A DNA stretch of 64,000 bases from CAYFYS01 sp965202905 (GTDB taxonomy: Bacteria; Pseudomonadota; Alphaproteobacteria; MPNO01): contig OZ241868.1 of NCBI GenBank assembly GCA_965202905.1, positions 310,001-374,000 on the forward strand, written 5' to 3'. Of the stretch, positions 8,404 to 18,102 are shown one piece after another. The notes under the pieces are model-generated. The model was not told the DNA's origin. It was given only the letters and a program-made list of their open reading frames with translations, and made no database searches. A program made the translations under genes and the position numbers. Numbering within the stretch: the stretch's first letter is position 1; every line of letters starts with the position of its first letter.

Positions 8404-9734
8404 CCGTCGCACCGGCCGTCGACCACGGCGCGGTCTGGCGGCTATCCTTCCCGATCATCCTGTCCAATATCTCGGTGCCGCTGCTCGGCGCGGTCGACAC
8501 CGCGGTCGTCGGCCACCTGCCGGAGCCGCGCCATCTGGGCGCGGTCGCGCTGGGCGCGATGGTCTTCAGCTTCCTCTATTGGGGGTTCGGGTTCCTGCGG
8601 ATGGGCACGGCCGGGCTGACCGCCCAGGCCCATGGCGCGCGCGATGCGGACGAGGTGCTGGCCGCCGGCGTCCGGGCGTTGCTGATTGCGGGGCTGGTGG
8701 CCGCGGTCCTGCTCGCCGGCCAGGGCGTAATCGTGACCGTGGCCTTCGACCTGCTGGAGGCGAGCGCCGAGGTCGAGGACCTTGCCCGGACCTATGTGCT
8801 GACGCGGATCTTGGGCGCGCCTGCGGCGCTGGCGGCGTTCGTCATCCTCGGCTGGTTTCTCGGACTCCAGAACACCCGGGCGACGCTTTACGTCCTGATC
8901 TGGATGAACGGGCTCAATATCGTCCTCGACGTGGTCTTTGTCGTCGGCCTCGACTGGGGCGTTGCGGGTGTCGCGTTGGCCACCGTGATCGCCGAATACG
9001 CGGGTTTCGGCCTCGCTGTCGTGCTGGCGCTGAAGGCGCTGCCGGGCATCGGCGGGCGGTTCAGCCGGGCTTTGTTGCTGGCCCCGGGCCGGCTACGCCA
9101 GACCCTGGGGCTCAACTTCGACATCTTCCTCAGGACCGTCTGCCTGGTCTTCGCGTTTGCCTTTTTCACCGCCCAGGGCGCCCGGCTGGGCGACGTGGTG
9201 CTGGCGGCCAACGCGGTCCTGTTCAACTTCCAGGTCTTCATGGCGCATGCGCTGGACGGCTTTGCCCACGCGGCCCAGGCGCTGGTCGGCCGCGCGGTCG
9301 GCGCGCGCGACCCTGCCGCGGTCCGGGACTCGGTCCGGGTCTCCTCGATCTGGGCGTTGGCCAGCGCCGCCGCCTTTGCCCTGGTCTACGGTGTGGCGGG
9401 CAAGGCGGTCATCGCGCTCCTGACCGGCATCGCGGATGTCAGGCAGGCCGCCGAGGCTTATCTTTGGTGGTCGGTCGCCATGCCGCTGGTCTCGGTCGCA
9501 GCCTATCAGCTCGACGGAATCTTTCTCGGCGCCACCCTCGGCCGCCAGATGCGCAACGCCATGATCGCCTCTCTCGCGGTCTATCTCGGATCGTGCTGGG
9601 TGCTGATTCCCGCCTGGGGCAATCACGGGCTATGGTTCTCGCTGACTGCCTTCATGGTTCTGCGCGGCGCGACGCTCGGGCTGCTTTACGGCGCCGTCAA
9701 CCGGGCTGCGACCGCTGGCCATGCGTTGACCTGA
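8400..9734 (+). CDS. MATE-family (DinF/NorM-like) multidrug exporter
   Basis: 444 residues with about twelve hydrophobic segments. N-terminal features typical of MATE carriers are present: AVWRLSFPIILSNISVPLLG, AVDTAVVGHLPEPRHLGA and WGFGFLRMGTAGLTAQAHG. The second half repeats the pattern (DIFLRTVCLVFAFAFFTAQG, AHALDGFAHAAQALVG). These proteins export cationic drugs or metabolites in exchange for sodium ions or protons in the inner membrane. The start ATG at 8400 overlaps the TGA of the upstream remnant. Substrate unknown. Confidence 0.9.
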   Translation: MTVAPAVDHGAVWRLSFPIILSNISVPLLGAVDTAVVGHLPEPRHLGAVALGAMVFSFLYWGFGFLRMGTAGLTAQAHGARDADEVLAAGVRALLIAGLVAAVLLAGQGVIVTVAFDLLEASAEVEDLARTYVLTRILGAPAALAAFVILGWFLGLQNTRATLYVLIWMNGLNIVLDVVFVVGLDWGVAGVALATVIAEYAGFGLAVVLALKALPGIGGRFSRALLLAPGRLRQTLGLNFDIFLRTVCLVFAFAFFTAQGARLGDVVLAANAVLFNFQVFMAHALDGFAHAAQALVGRAVGARDPAAVRDSVRVSSIWALASAAAFALVYGVAGKAVIALLTGIADVRQAAEAYLWWSVAMPLVSVAAYQLDGIFLGATLGRQMRNAMIASLAVYLGSCWVLIPAWGNHGLWFSLTAFMVLRGATLGLLYGAVNRAATAGHALT

Positions 9735-9920
9735 CAAATCGCGAGCGCTGCGCTGACGTGCGTAATCGACAAACCAGCGGGAACGGTCGCCACGCCGGCG
9801 ACCTGGCCTGCGGCGGGGACCCGGCGCCCCGGCGGCACAGAACCGAGCGCTGCTTGCCGGCCCCGGATTGCCGCGGTAAGCTCCCCGGCCGGCAGTTCCC
9901 CGGCGTGGCGGGAGCGCGAT

Positions 9921-10577
9921 ATGTCTGACGATCTTGTGGTCTACGAGAAGCAGGGATTCGGTCGCCGGGTCGGGTTCGGCAAGAAGCCGGCGTTGATCGT
10001 CATCGACTTCATCAACGCCTTCAACGACCCGGAGATGTTCGGCGGCGGCAGCATCCAGTCGGCGATCGACCATACCGAGGATCTGCTGGCGGTCGCCCGC
10101 CACCACGAACTGCCCGTCGCCTTCACCGCACACGCCTACGCCGCCGACGGCAGCGATGACGGAATCTTCAATCTGAAGTCGCCGGGAATGCGCAAGCTGG
10201 CGCCCAACACCCACGCCACCGCAATCGTCGATCAGCTCACGCCGCGGCCGGGCGAACGGGTGATCGGCAAATTCTACCCGTCGGGGTTCTTCTCCACCGA
10301 TCTCGCCAACTGGCTCGCGATGCGGGGGGTCGATACGGCGATCGTCACCGGCTGCACCACCAGCGGCTGCGTGCGGGCGACCGTGGTCGATGCGATGGGC
10401 TACGGCTTCCGGCCCATCGTGCCGCGCGAGTGCTCGGGCGACCGCGCCGAAGGTCCGCACGAGGCCAATCTTTTTGACATGGATCAGAAATACGCCGACG
10501 TGATGCCGCTGTCCGAGGTCAAGGACGCGCTGGATGCGCTGACCCCGGGCCAGGCCAGCCTCGCGGCCGGCGGTTGA
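9921..10577 (+). CDS. Isochorismatase-family amidohydrolase, probably maleamate-type
   Basis: 218 residues. The cysteine-hydrolase triad is visible: aspartate in ALIVIDFINAF, lysine in VIGKFYPSGFF, and cysteine in TGCTTSGCVRATVVDA. The length and motifs match N-carbamoylsarcosine amidase and maleamate amidohydrolase. The next gene, 24 bp downstream on the same strand, is a maleate-isomerase/arylmalonate-decarboxylase family member; the two families are adjacent in nicotinate degradation (NicF and NicE), which supports conversion of maleamate to maleate and ammonia. This pathway role is inference. GGCGGGAGCG before the ATG gives a plausible ribosome binding site. Confidence 0.8.
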   Translation: MSDDLVVYEKQGFGRRVGFGKKPALIVIDFINAFNDPEMFGGGSIQSAIDHTEDLLAVARHHELPVAFTAHAYAADGSDDGIFNLKSPGMRKLAPNTHATAIVDQLTPRPGERVIGKFYPSGFFSTDLANWLAMRGVDTAIVTGCTTSGCVRATVVDAMGYGFRPIVPRECSGDRAEGPHEANLFDMDQKYADVMPLSEVKDALDALTPGQASLAAGG

Positions 10578-10601
10578 GCAGGCGGGAGCGGAGCGCAGAT
10601 C

Positions 10602-11408
10602 ATGACCGATTCGATCGGATGGCGGGCCAACTGGGGAGTGATCGCGCCCTCGACCAACACCTCGGTCCAGCCCGAGTTTGACGACATGCGTCCGCGCGGG
10701 GTGACCAACCATCACGTGCGCATCTGGATCCCCGACGAGCCGGTCCATTCGGACGAGGATTTCGACCGGCTGATGGACAATATCCGCCGCGAGTTCGACA
10801 ACGCCATCCTGCGCGTCCTGACCTGCAACCCCGATTATATCGTGATGGGGATGTCGGCGGAGACCTTCTGGGACGGGCTCGCCAAGTCGATCGAACTGCG
10901 CGAGCGGGTCAGGGAGCTGTCCGGGCTCGGCGTGGCGATGGGCTCCGACGCCTGCCAGGCCGCGCTCAGATGCTACGGCGACATCAAGCGCATCGGGGTG
11001 CTCACGCCCTACTGGCCGGTCGGCGACAGGAACGTCCGGAAGTTCTTCGAGGACTGCGGCTTCGAGGTCGTCGCACTCAAGGGCCTCAAATGCGAGAGCC
11101 CGGCGATGATCGCCCAGGTTACCGAGGACGAGCTGCGCGAGGGGCTGGTCGAACTCAACGAGCACGGCGTGGACGCGCTGATCCAGTGCGGCACCAACCT
11201 CGCCATGGCGCGGCTCGCCGGCGAGGCGGAGAAGTGGCTCGACAAACCGGTCATCGCCATCAACACCGCGACCTACTGGTACGCGATGCGGGCCAACGGC
11301 TACGACGATGTCGTCGAGGGGTTCGGCTCGCTGATGAGCGAGCACCGCGCGCTGCCCGATGCGTATCTGAAAAGCCGGGTGGGCGAGGGCGCCCAGGCGA
11401 TCGCCTGA
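10602..11408 (+). CDS. Maleate isomerase / arylmalonate decarboxylase family protein
   Basis: 268 residues of the Asp/Glu-racemase superfamily: WGVIAPSTNTSVQPEFDDM, PDYIVMGMSAETFWDG, IKRIGVLTPYWPVGD, ALIQCGTNLAMARLAGEAE. Maleate isomerases need two catalytic cysteines; here the C-terminal one (QCGTN) is present, but the N-terminal position, in VMGMSAET, appears to hold serine. That resembles the one-cysteine arrangement of arylmalonate decarboxylase, so the reaction may be decarboxylation or a variant isomerisation. It lies 24 bp after the amidohydrolase gene, in one operon. Confidence 0.75.
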   Translation: MTDSIGWRANWGVIAPSTNTSVQPEFDDMRPRGVTNHHVRIWIPDEPVHSDEDFDRLMDNIRREFDNAILRVLTCNPDYIVMGMSAETFWDGLAKSIELRERVRELSGLGVAMGSDACQAALRCYGDIKRIGVLTPYWPVGDRNVRKFFEDCGFEVVALKGLKCESPAMIAQVTEDELREGLVELNEHGVDALIQCGTNLAMARLAGEAEKWLDKPVIAINTATYWYAMRANGYDDVVEGFGSLMSEHRALPDAYLKSRVGEGAQAIA

Positions 11409-11427
11409 GTCGCGTCCGTCGCGCCGG

Positions 11428-11600
11428 ATGACGCGGCGCATGCTCACGCTGCTGGCGGTCGCGGCGTTCGCCCATGGCGGGTTTGTCGGCGCCCTCTATT
11501 TCACCCAGCGAAGCTTTATCCATCGCCCGGACAAGACCCGGCCCGAGCCCGCGGCATTCGGATCGTTGTCCTGTGGTCTCGAGCGTGAGCGCCAGGCCCT
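11428..11600 (+). pseudogene. N-terminal remnant of a membrane-anchored alpha/beta hydrolase
   Basis: The reading MTRRMLTLLAVAAFAHGGF, then YFTQRSFIHRPDKTRPEPAAFG matches the signal-anchor and following Y-x-P-D-x-T-x-P segment that begins many alpha/beta hydrolases of the BEM46/YfhR type. After about 45 residues the sequence turns into unrelated GC-rich DNA and an 18-bp tandem repeat, with no hydrolase core. The gene is therefore truncated. It begins 20 bp after the maleate-isomerase-like gene and may once have been part of that operon. Confidence 0.5.
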
Positions 11601-11655
11601 GTACGTCGTCGGTCGGGCGCGATACGCGATACGCTGGGCCGGGTTTCGGCCGTCG

Positions 11656-11709
11656 CCGGCCGGGCCCCAGACTCCGGCCGGGCCCCGGACTGCGGCCGGG
11701 CCCCGGACT
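11656..11709. repeat. Tandem repeat, 3 x 18 bp
   Basis: Three consecutive units of the form CCGGCCGGGCCCCGGACT with one or two substitutions lie in the non-coding stretch between the hydrolase remnant and the cytochrome c gene. The region 11601-11839 holds no other gene that I can support. Confidence 0.85.
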
Positions 11710-11839
11710 GCGGCAAATTGCTCCACCCGGATCGGCCCAGCCTCGTCTTATAATGCGCCTGATCGCAGTGTGCGTTCTTGTCATCCGGGCGGGCCTCGAT
11801 GATAATGCGCCCGCTTCCTACCGAAAGGGATTCGATTCC

Positions 11840-12242
11840 GTGACCAGAATTCTGTGCATGGTCCTCGCCGCGTTCGCGCTGGGCCTGGGTAGCATGACCG
11901 TGAGCGTCCCGGCGTTCGCGGCCGGCGACGCCGCGAAAGGCAAGAAAGTCTTCAACAAGTGCCGCGCCTGCCACAAGCTCGTCGCCGGCAAAAGGGCCGT
12001 CGGCCCCACCCTGCACGCCATGTTCGGCCGCAAGGCGGGTACGCTCGAAGGCTTCAAGTATTCGAAGGACATGGCGGCCGCCGGCGCGAAAGGGCTGGTC
12101 TGGACCGAGGAGACATTCGTCGCCTACATGGCCGATCCGAAACGGTATATCGGCTCCTATATCGGCAAGAAGAAGGCTAGGACCCGCATGGCGTTCGCCG
12201 GTCTGAAGAAGAAGAAGGACCGCGAGAACCTTCTGGTCTATC

Positions 12243-12262
<20 letters not shown>
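11840..12262 (+). CDS. Periplasmic class I cytochrome c (c2/c550-like)
   Basis: 140 residues with a signal peptide (VTRILCMVLAAFALGLG to VPAFA). GTG 11840 was chosen because GAAAGGGA lies about nine bases upstream; ATG 11858 is an alternative. The haem site CRACH is at residues 41-45, after AAKGKKVFNK, and a methionine axial ligand is likely in RTRMAFAGL. YIGSYIGKKKARTRM and the length fit cytochromes that carry electrons to terminal oxidases or from dehydrogenases. Its last 20 bp overlap the 3' end of the convergent mocA-like gene, so the two transcripts are antisense at their tails. Confidence 0.9.
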
Positions 12263-13897
<1,635 letters not shown>

Positions 13898-13901
<4 letters not shown>

Positions 13902-14605
13902 GCGGCGGCGCTCTCCCTGGCGCGCAGCGCCTGGGTGACTTGGCCGAGGATGGAGATCGCGATCTCGGCCGGCGAGACCGCGCCGAGCGACAGCCCGACG
14001 GGGCCGTGGATGCGTGCGATCTCCGCTTCGGTGAAGCCCGCTCCGGTCAGGCGTTCGATCCGGGCGGCATGGGTCCGCCGGCTGCCGAGCGCGCCGATGT
14101 AGAAGGCGTCCGAGCGCAGCACCGCGGCCAGTGCGGGATCGTCGATCTTGGGATCGTGGGTCAGCGTGACGACTGCGGTGCGGCGGTCGGCGTCGAGCGG
14201 CGGAAGCGCCTCGTCCGGCCATTCGTTGATCAGGCTGACGCCGGGGAACCGGTCGTCGGTGGCGAACGAGCCGCGTGGGTCGATCACGCTCACATCATAG
14301 CCCGAGATCGCGGCCATGCGGGCGAGCGGCTGGGCGATGTGGACTGCGCCCACGATCAGCATGCGGAGCGGCGGGTTGAAGACCTGGACGAACGCCGCGC
14401 CGTCGGCGGTCTCCACGGTGGTCGACTTGTCGTTGCGGATCGCATCGACGACGGCCGTGCGCAGGCCGTCGTCGATCCTGACCTCGCCCTCGGCGTGGTC
14501 GGGATAGGCGAGCGTCTGCCGGCCGGTCTCCAGATGCGTGACCAGCGCGAACTGCCGCTTGGCCGCGCGGTTCTGCAGGACCTGATCGAGGATCACCGTC
14601 TTCAT
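13898..14605 (-). CDS. xdhC: XdhC/CoxI family maturation factor, C-terminal (Rossmann) half
   Basis: 235 residues. PPLRMLIVGAVHIAQPLARMA, the Rossmann fold start, and AVVTLTHDPKIDDPALAAVL, YIGALGSRRTHAARI and GPVGLSLGAVSPAEIAISI are signature segments of XdhC. The N-terminal 100 residues are a poorly conserved lead-in. XdhC proteins bind and sulfurate the molybdenum cofactor and hand it to the large subunit. The usual XdhC N-terminal domain is encoded by the next gene upstream, so the function is split over two polypeptides. It starts one base after the stop of that gene and overlaps the mocA-like gene by 4 bp. Confidence 0.9.
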
Positions 14606-14935
14606 CTAGTCGAGCTTCTCGACATAGACCTGGACTTGGCCGCCGCAGGCGAGCCCGACTTCCCAGGCAAGCTCGTTGGTCACGCCGTAATCGAGGATCT
14701 TCGGCTTGCCGTCGGACATCACCTCCAGCGCCTCATGGATCACCGCGCCCTCGATGCAGCCGCCGGAGACCGAGCCGACGAAGTTGCGGTCCGCATCGAT
14801 CGCGAGATGGCTTCCCACGGGGCGCGGCGAGGAGCCCCAGGTCTTGACCACAGTGGCCAGCGCCACCGCGCGGCCTTGCTCGCGCCAAGCGCGCGCCTCG
14901 TTCAGCACGTCGTCATCCCTGGCGATCGCGTTCAT
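14606..14935 (-). CDS. XdhC/CoxI N-terminal domain protein
   Basis: 109 residues. TWGSSPRPVGSHLAI, VGSVSGGCIEGAVIHEA and YGVTNELAWEVGLACGG are the conserved segments of the XdhC/CoxI domain, including the G-S-V-S-G-G-C turn and the cysteine near the C-terminus. ATG 14935 overlaps the TGA of the VWA gene (ATGA), so translational coupling favours it; ATG 14956 is an in-frame alternative adding seven residues. It probably acts with the adjacent Rossmann-half protein in sulfuration or insertion of the molybdenum cofactor. Confidence 0.9.
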   Translation of the reverse strand: MNAIARDDDVLNEARAWREQGRAVALATVVKTWGSSPRPVGSHLAIDADRNFVGSVSGGCIEGAVIHEALEVMSDGKPKILDYGVTNELAWEVGLACGGQVQVYVEKLD

Positions 14936-16203
14936 GCCGGGAGCATCTGCAGCCATTCTTCCATTCCCTGTCTGCGCCGGCCGGCGGGGCGGCTGAGCGC
15001 GCCGATCAACTCGTCCAAACTCTGAAGATTGTGCACCGGCCGGAACTCGTCAACATGGGGCAGCAGCGAGCGGATGCCCTGGGAGCGCGGTTCAAAGCCC
15101 TCGAATCGCAGCAGCGGGTTCAGCCAGATCAGCCGGCGGCAGGATTTGTGCAGCCGCTCGATCTCCTCGTTGAGCCCGCGCCCGGCGTCGCGGTCCAGCC
15201 CGTCGCTGATCAGGATCACCACTGCGCCCTGGCCGAGCATCCGGCGCGACCAGAAGCGGTTGAACGCCTTCAGGCTCTCGCCGATGCGGGTGCCGCCGGA
15301 CCAGTCCTCGACTGCGCCGGTGATCTTGGCGACCGCGATGTCGACATCGCGGTGACGCAGGAAGCGGGTGACGTTGGTGAGCCGGGTGCCGAACAGGAAT
15401 GTATGCACCCGGTCGCGGTCGTTGGTCAGCGTGTGCATGAAATGCAGGAACATGCGCGTATAGCGGCTCATCGATCCGGAGATGTCGCACAGGATAACCA
15501 GCGGCGGCGGACGGCGCCGGCGCCGGCGCCACCGGAGCGGGATGCCGGCGCCGCCCGAGCGCAGCGCGACCCGCAAGGTCGCGCGCATGTCGACCCGGCC
15601 GCGCCGCGCGGTCGGCTGGAAGCGGCGGATCGGCGCCGCGGCGATCGGCAGGCGCATGCCGGCGATCGCCGCCTTGGCCCGGGCGATTTCGTCGGCGGTC
15701 ATCTCTTCGAAGTCCATCTGCTTAAGCAGCTCGTTGGCCGAGGCGGTCATCGCCGCGTCGAGCTCGATCTCCTCCTCGCGCTCGCGCTCCTCGTCGGCCT
15801 TGGCGTCATCGTTCTTGGGCGTCAGCGCATCGAGCAGCCGCCGGCTCGGCGGGGCGGCCTCGGGCGGGGGAGGGGCCTCGCCCGCGGGCAGGACGATCCC
15901 CATCATACGCTCCAGGATCTTGGGATCACGCCAGAAGATGTGGAAGGCCTGGTCGAACAACCCATGCTGGTCGCGCCGGTTGACGAAGACGGCATGCAGC
16001 GCCCAGTAGAAGTCGGTGCGGTTCTTCAGCCCGACCTCGCGCACCGCGCCCACCGCATCGAGCACCTTTCCGGTGCCGACCGGCAGCCCGGCCGCGCGCA
16101 GGATGCGGCCGAAATGCATTACGTTGGCGACCAGCCGGCTTCCTTCCAGCCCGCCCAGCAGGTCGAACGCACCGGCCGGCGGCGCACCGCCGTTGGTGGT
16201 CAT
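14932..16203 (-). CDS. coxE: VWA-domain protein, CoxE-like
   Basis: 423 residues. The central part is charged, with EEREREEEIELDAAM, and the C-terminal half is a von Willebrand A domain with the metal-binding D-x-S-x-S motif LVILCDISGSMSRYTRM, followed by DWSGGTRIGESLKAFNRF (the conserved threonine) and VVILISDGLDRD. CoxE proteins act with the MoxR ATPase CoxD to assemble the copper/molybdenum or molybdenum centre of the hydroxylase. It overlaps the preceding moxR gene by 4 bp (ATGA) and is the natural partner of that ATPase. Confidence 0.9.
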   Translation of the reverse strand: MTTNGGAPPAGAFDLLGGLEGSRLVANVMHFGRILRAAGLPVGTGKVLDAVGAVREVGLKNRTDFYWALHAVFVNRRDQHGLFDQAFHIFWRDPKILERMMGIVLPAGEAPPPPEAAPPSRRLLDALTPKNDDAKADEEREREEEIELDAAMTASANELLKQMDFEEMTADEIARAKAAIAGMRLPIAAAPIRRFQPTARRGRVDMRATLRVALRSGGAGIPLRWRRRRRRPPPLVILCDISGSMSRYTRMFLHFMHTLTNDRDRVHTFLFGTRLTNVTRFLRHRDVDIAVAKITGAVEDWSGGTRIGESLKAFNRFWSRRMLGQGAVVILISDGLDRDAGRGLNEEIERLHKSCRRLIWLNPLLRFEGFEPRSQGIRSLLPHVDEFRPVHNLQSLDELIGALSRPAGRRRQGMEEWLQMLPA

Positions 16204-17123
16204 CTCCGGGCCTGGGCGATCTGGGTCTTGACCTCGTTGAGGATCGCCGCGGCTTCGGAGCCACGGACCTTCTCGATGTCGTCCTGGTACTTGAGAAGGA
16301 CGCCCAGCGTCGAGTTCACCGTTTCCGGGTCGAGGTCGATCTTGTCGAGTTGGACCAGCGCGTTAGTCCAGTCGATGGTCTCGGCCACCCCCGGCAGCTT
16401 GAACAGGTCCTTGCTGCGCAGCTCCTGGACGAAGGCCACGACTTGGCGCGACAGCTCCTGGGCGACGCCGGGGACCTTGACGTTGAGAATCTCCAGCTCG
16501 CGCGCGGCGTCCGGGTAGTCGACCCAGAAATAGAAGCAGCGCCGCTTGATCGCATCGTGGATCTCGCGCGTGCGGTTCGAAGTGACGACCACGACCGGCG
16601 GCTGCGGCGCCTGGATGGTGCCGATCTCCGGAATGGTGACCTGGAAGTCCGACAGCACCTCAAGGAGGAAGGCCTCGAACGGCTCGTCGGTGCGGTCGAG
16701 CTCGTCGATCAGCAGCACCGGGGGCAGGCCGGAAAAATCGGGTTCGAGCGCTTGCAGCAGCGGCCGCTTGATCATGAACCGCTCGGAGAAGATGCCCTCC
16801 TCGATACGGTCGCGGTCGCGGTCGCCGGTCGCCTCGGCGATGCGGATGTCGATCATCTGCAGGCTGTAGTTCCACTCGTAGACCGCCGAGGAGACATCGA
16901 GCCCTTCGTAGCATTGCAGCCGGATCAGCCGCCGGCCGAGCGCCTCGGACAGCACCTTGCCGATCTCGGTCTTGCCAACGCCGGCCTCGCCCTCGAGGAA
17001 CAGCGGCCGCGACAGTTTGAGCGACAGGAAAAGCGCGGTCGCCAGCGAGCGGTCGGCGACGTAGCGGCCCTTGGCGAGCAGGTCGACGACGTCATCGACG
17101 GAGGTGGGGAGAGACGCGGTCAT
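16200..17123 (-). CDS. coxD: MoxR-family AAA+ ATPase, CoxD-like
   Basis: 307 residues. Walker A FLEGEAGVGKTEIGKVL and Walker B PPVLLIDELDRTDEPFEAF are intact, and the sensor region reads VVVTSNRTREIHDAIKRRCFY. ATG 17123 gives the normal MoxR start; the longer upstream reading has no homologous content. MoxR ATPases work with VWA-domain proteins as chaperones for metal-centre insertion. The next gene, coxE-like, overlaps it by 4 bp. The 150 bp upstream contain a 14-bp direct duplication (17169-17196) and separate this gene from coxM. Confidence 0.9.
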   Translation of the reverse strand: MTASLPTSVDDVVDLLAKGRYVADRSLATALFLSLKLSRPLFLEGEAGVGKTEIGKVLSEALGRRLIRLQCYEGLDVSSAVYEWNYSLQMIDIRIAEATGDRDRDRIEEGIFSERFMIKRPLLQALEPDFSGLPPVLLIDELDRTDEPFEAFLLEVLSDFQVTIPEIGTIQAPQPPVVVVTSNRTREIHDAIKRRCFYFWVDYPDAARELEILNVKVPGVAQELSRQVVAFVQELRSKDLFKLPGVAETIDWTNALVQLDKIDLDPETVNSTLGVLLKYQDDIEKVRGSEAAAILNEVKTQIAQARR

Positions 17124-17272
17124 GGGCACACTCGTGATCCTGTGATCGACGGGTCGAACGATACCTCTGTCGTCCCGGAAATGTTGTCCCGGAAACGGGA
17201 CGGGGAGACCGGCGTCCGATCTCCCCGTGTCGACTGTCACGCCGGGGTGGACCCGGAGCAACCGGTAAAGGC

Positions 17273-18070
17273 TCAGCCGTTGGCCTCGGCGACCGCCCGC
17301 TTGGCCATGACGGTGACGAGGTGCGCGCGGTACTCGGCGCTGGCGTGGATGTCGCTGTTGAGGTCGCGGTCGGCCACCTTGATGTCGGCCACTGCCTCGG
17401 GCGCGAAGTTGGACGCAAGCGCCTGCTCCATCTCGCCGTTGCGATGCACGCAGGCCCCCGCGCCGGTCACCGCGACGCGCGGCCCGCCGGCGGTCTGGGC
17501 GACGAACACGCCGACGATGGCGTAGCGTGAGGCCGGGTTGGGGAACTTCATGTAGGCCGCCCTGGACGGCACGGGAAAGCTCACCTTGGTGACCATCTCG
17601 CCGGGCTCGAGCGCGGTCTCGAACATGCCGGTGAAGAAGTCATCGCCGGCGATCTCGCGCTTGTTGGTATGCACGGTCGCGCCAAGACCGACGATCGCGG
17701 CCGGATAATCGGCAGCCGGGTCGTTGTTGGCGATCGAGCCGCCGACGGTGCCGCGGTGGCGTACCTGAGGGTCGCCGATTCCGCCGGCAAGCCTGGCGAG
17801 CGCCGGGATCGCCGTTTGCACATCCGCCGAGGCGTTGACGGCGGCATGGGTGGTCATGCCGCCGATGGCGACCGTATCGCCGGCGACCGCGATGCCGACC
17901 AAGCCGTCGATGCCGGCGAGATCCACAAGATCCGACGGCTTGGCAAGGCGCTGCTTTATGGTCGGGATCAGCGTCATGCCGCCGGACAGGAATCGGCCGT
18001 CCTCGGCGCCGCTCACGGCGGCCACCGCGTCGTCGACCGACGAAGCCTTGCGGTAGTTGAAATCATACAT
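17273..18070 (-). CDS. coxM: FAD-binding medium subunit of a CO-dehydrogenase-like molybdenum hydroxylase
   Basis: 265 residues, slightly shorter than the usual 285-290. The FAD-binding motifs are LSGGMTLIPTIKQRLAKP near residue 30 and HRGTVGGSIANNDPAADYP near residue 108, both characteristic of CoxM. The subunit carries electrons from the 2Fe-2S centres to FAD. ATG 18070 lies about 30 bp after the coxL stop in the order coxS-coxL-coxM, as in form II clusters. Confidence 0.9.
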   Translation of the reverse strand: MYDFNYRKASSVDDAVAAVSGAEDGRFLSGGMTLIPTIKQRLAKPSDLVDLAGIDGLVGIAVAGDTVAIGGMTTHAAVNASADVQTAIPALARLAGGIGDPQVRHRGTVGGSIANNDPAADYPAAIVGLGATVHTNKREIAGDDFFTGMFETALEPGEMVTKVSFPVPSRAAYMKFPNPASRYAIVGVFVAQTAGGPRVAVTGAGACVHRNGEMEQALASNFAPEAVADIKVADRDLNSDIHASAEYRAHLVTVMAKRAVAEANG

Positions 18071-18102
18071 CGTCCAAAGACTCCTTCTTCGACGCTCCGG
18101 TT

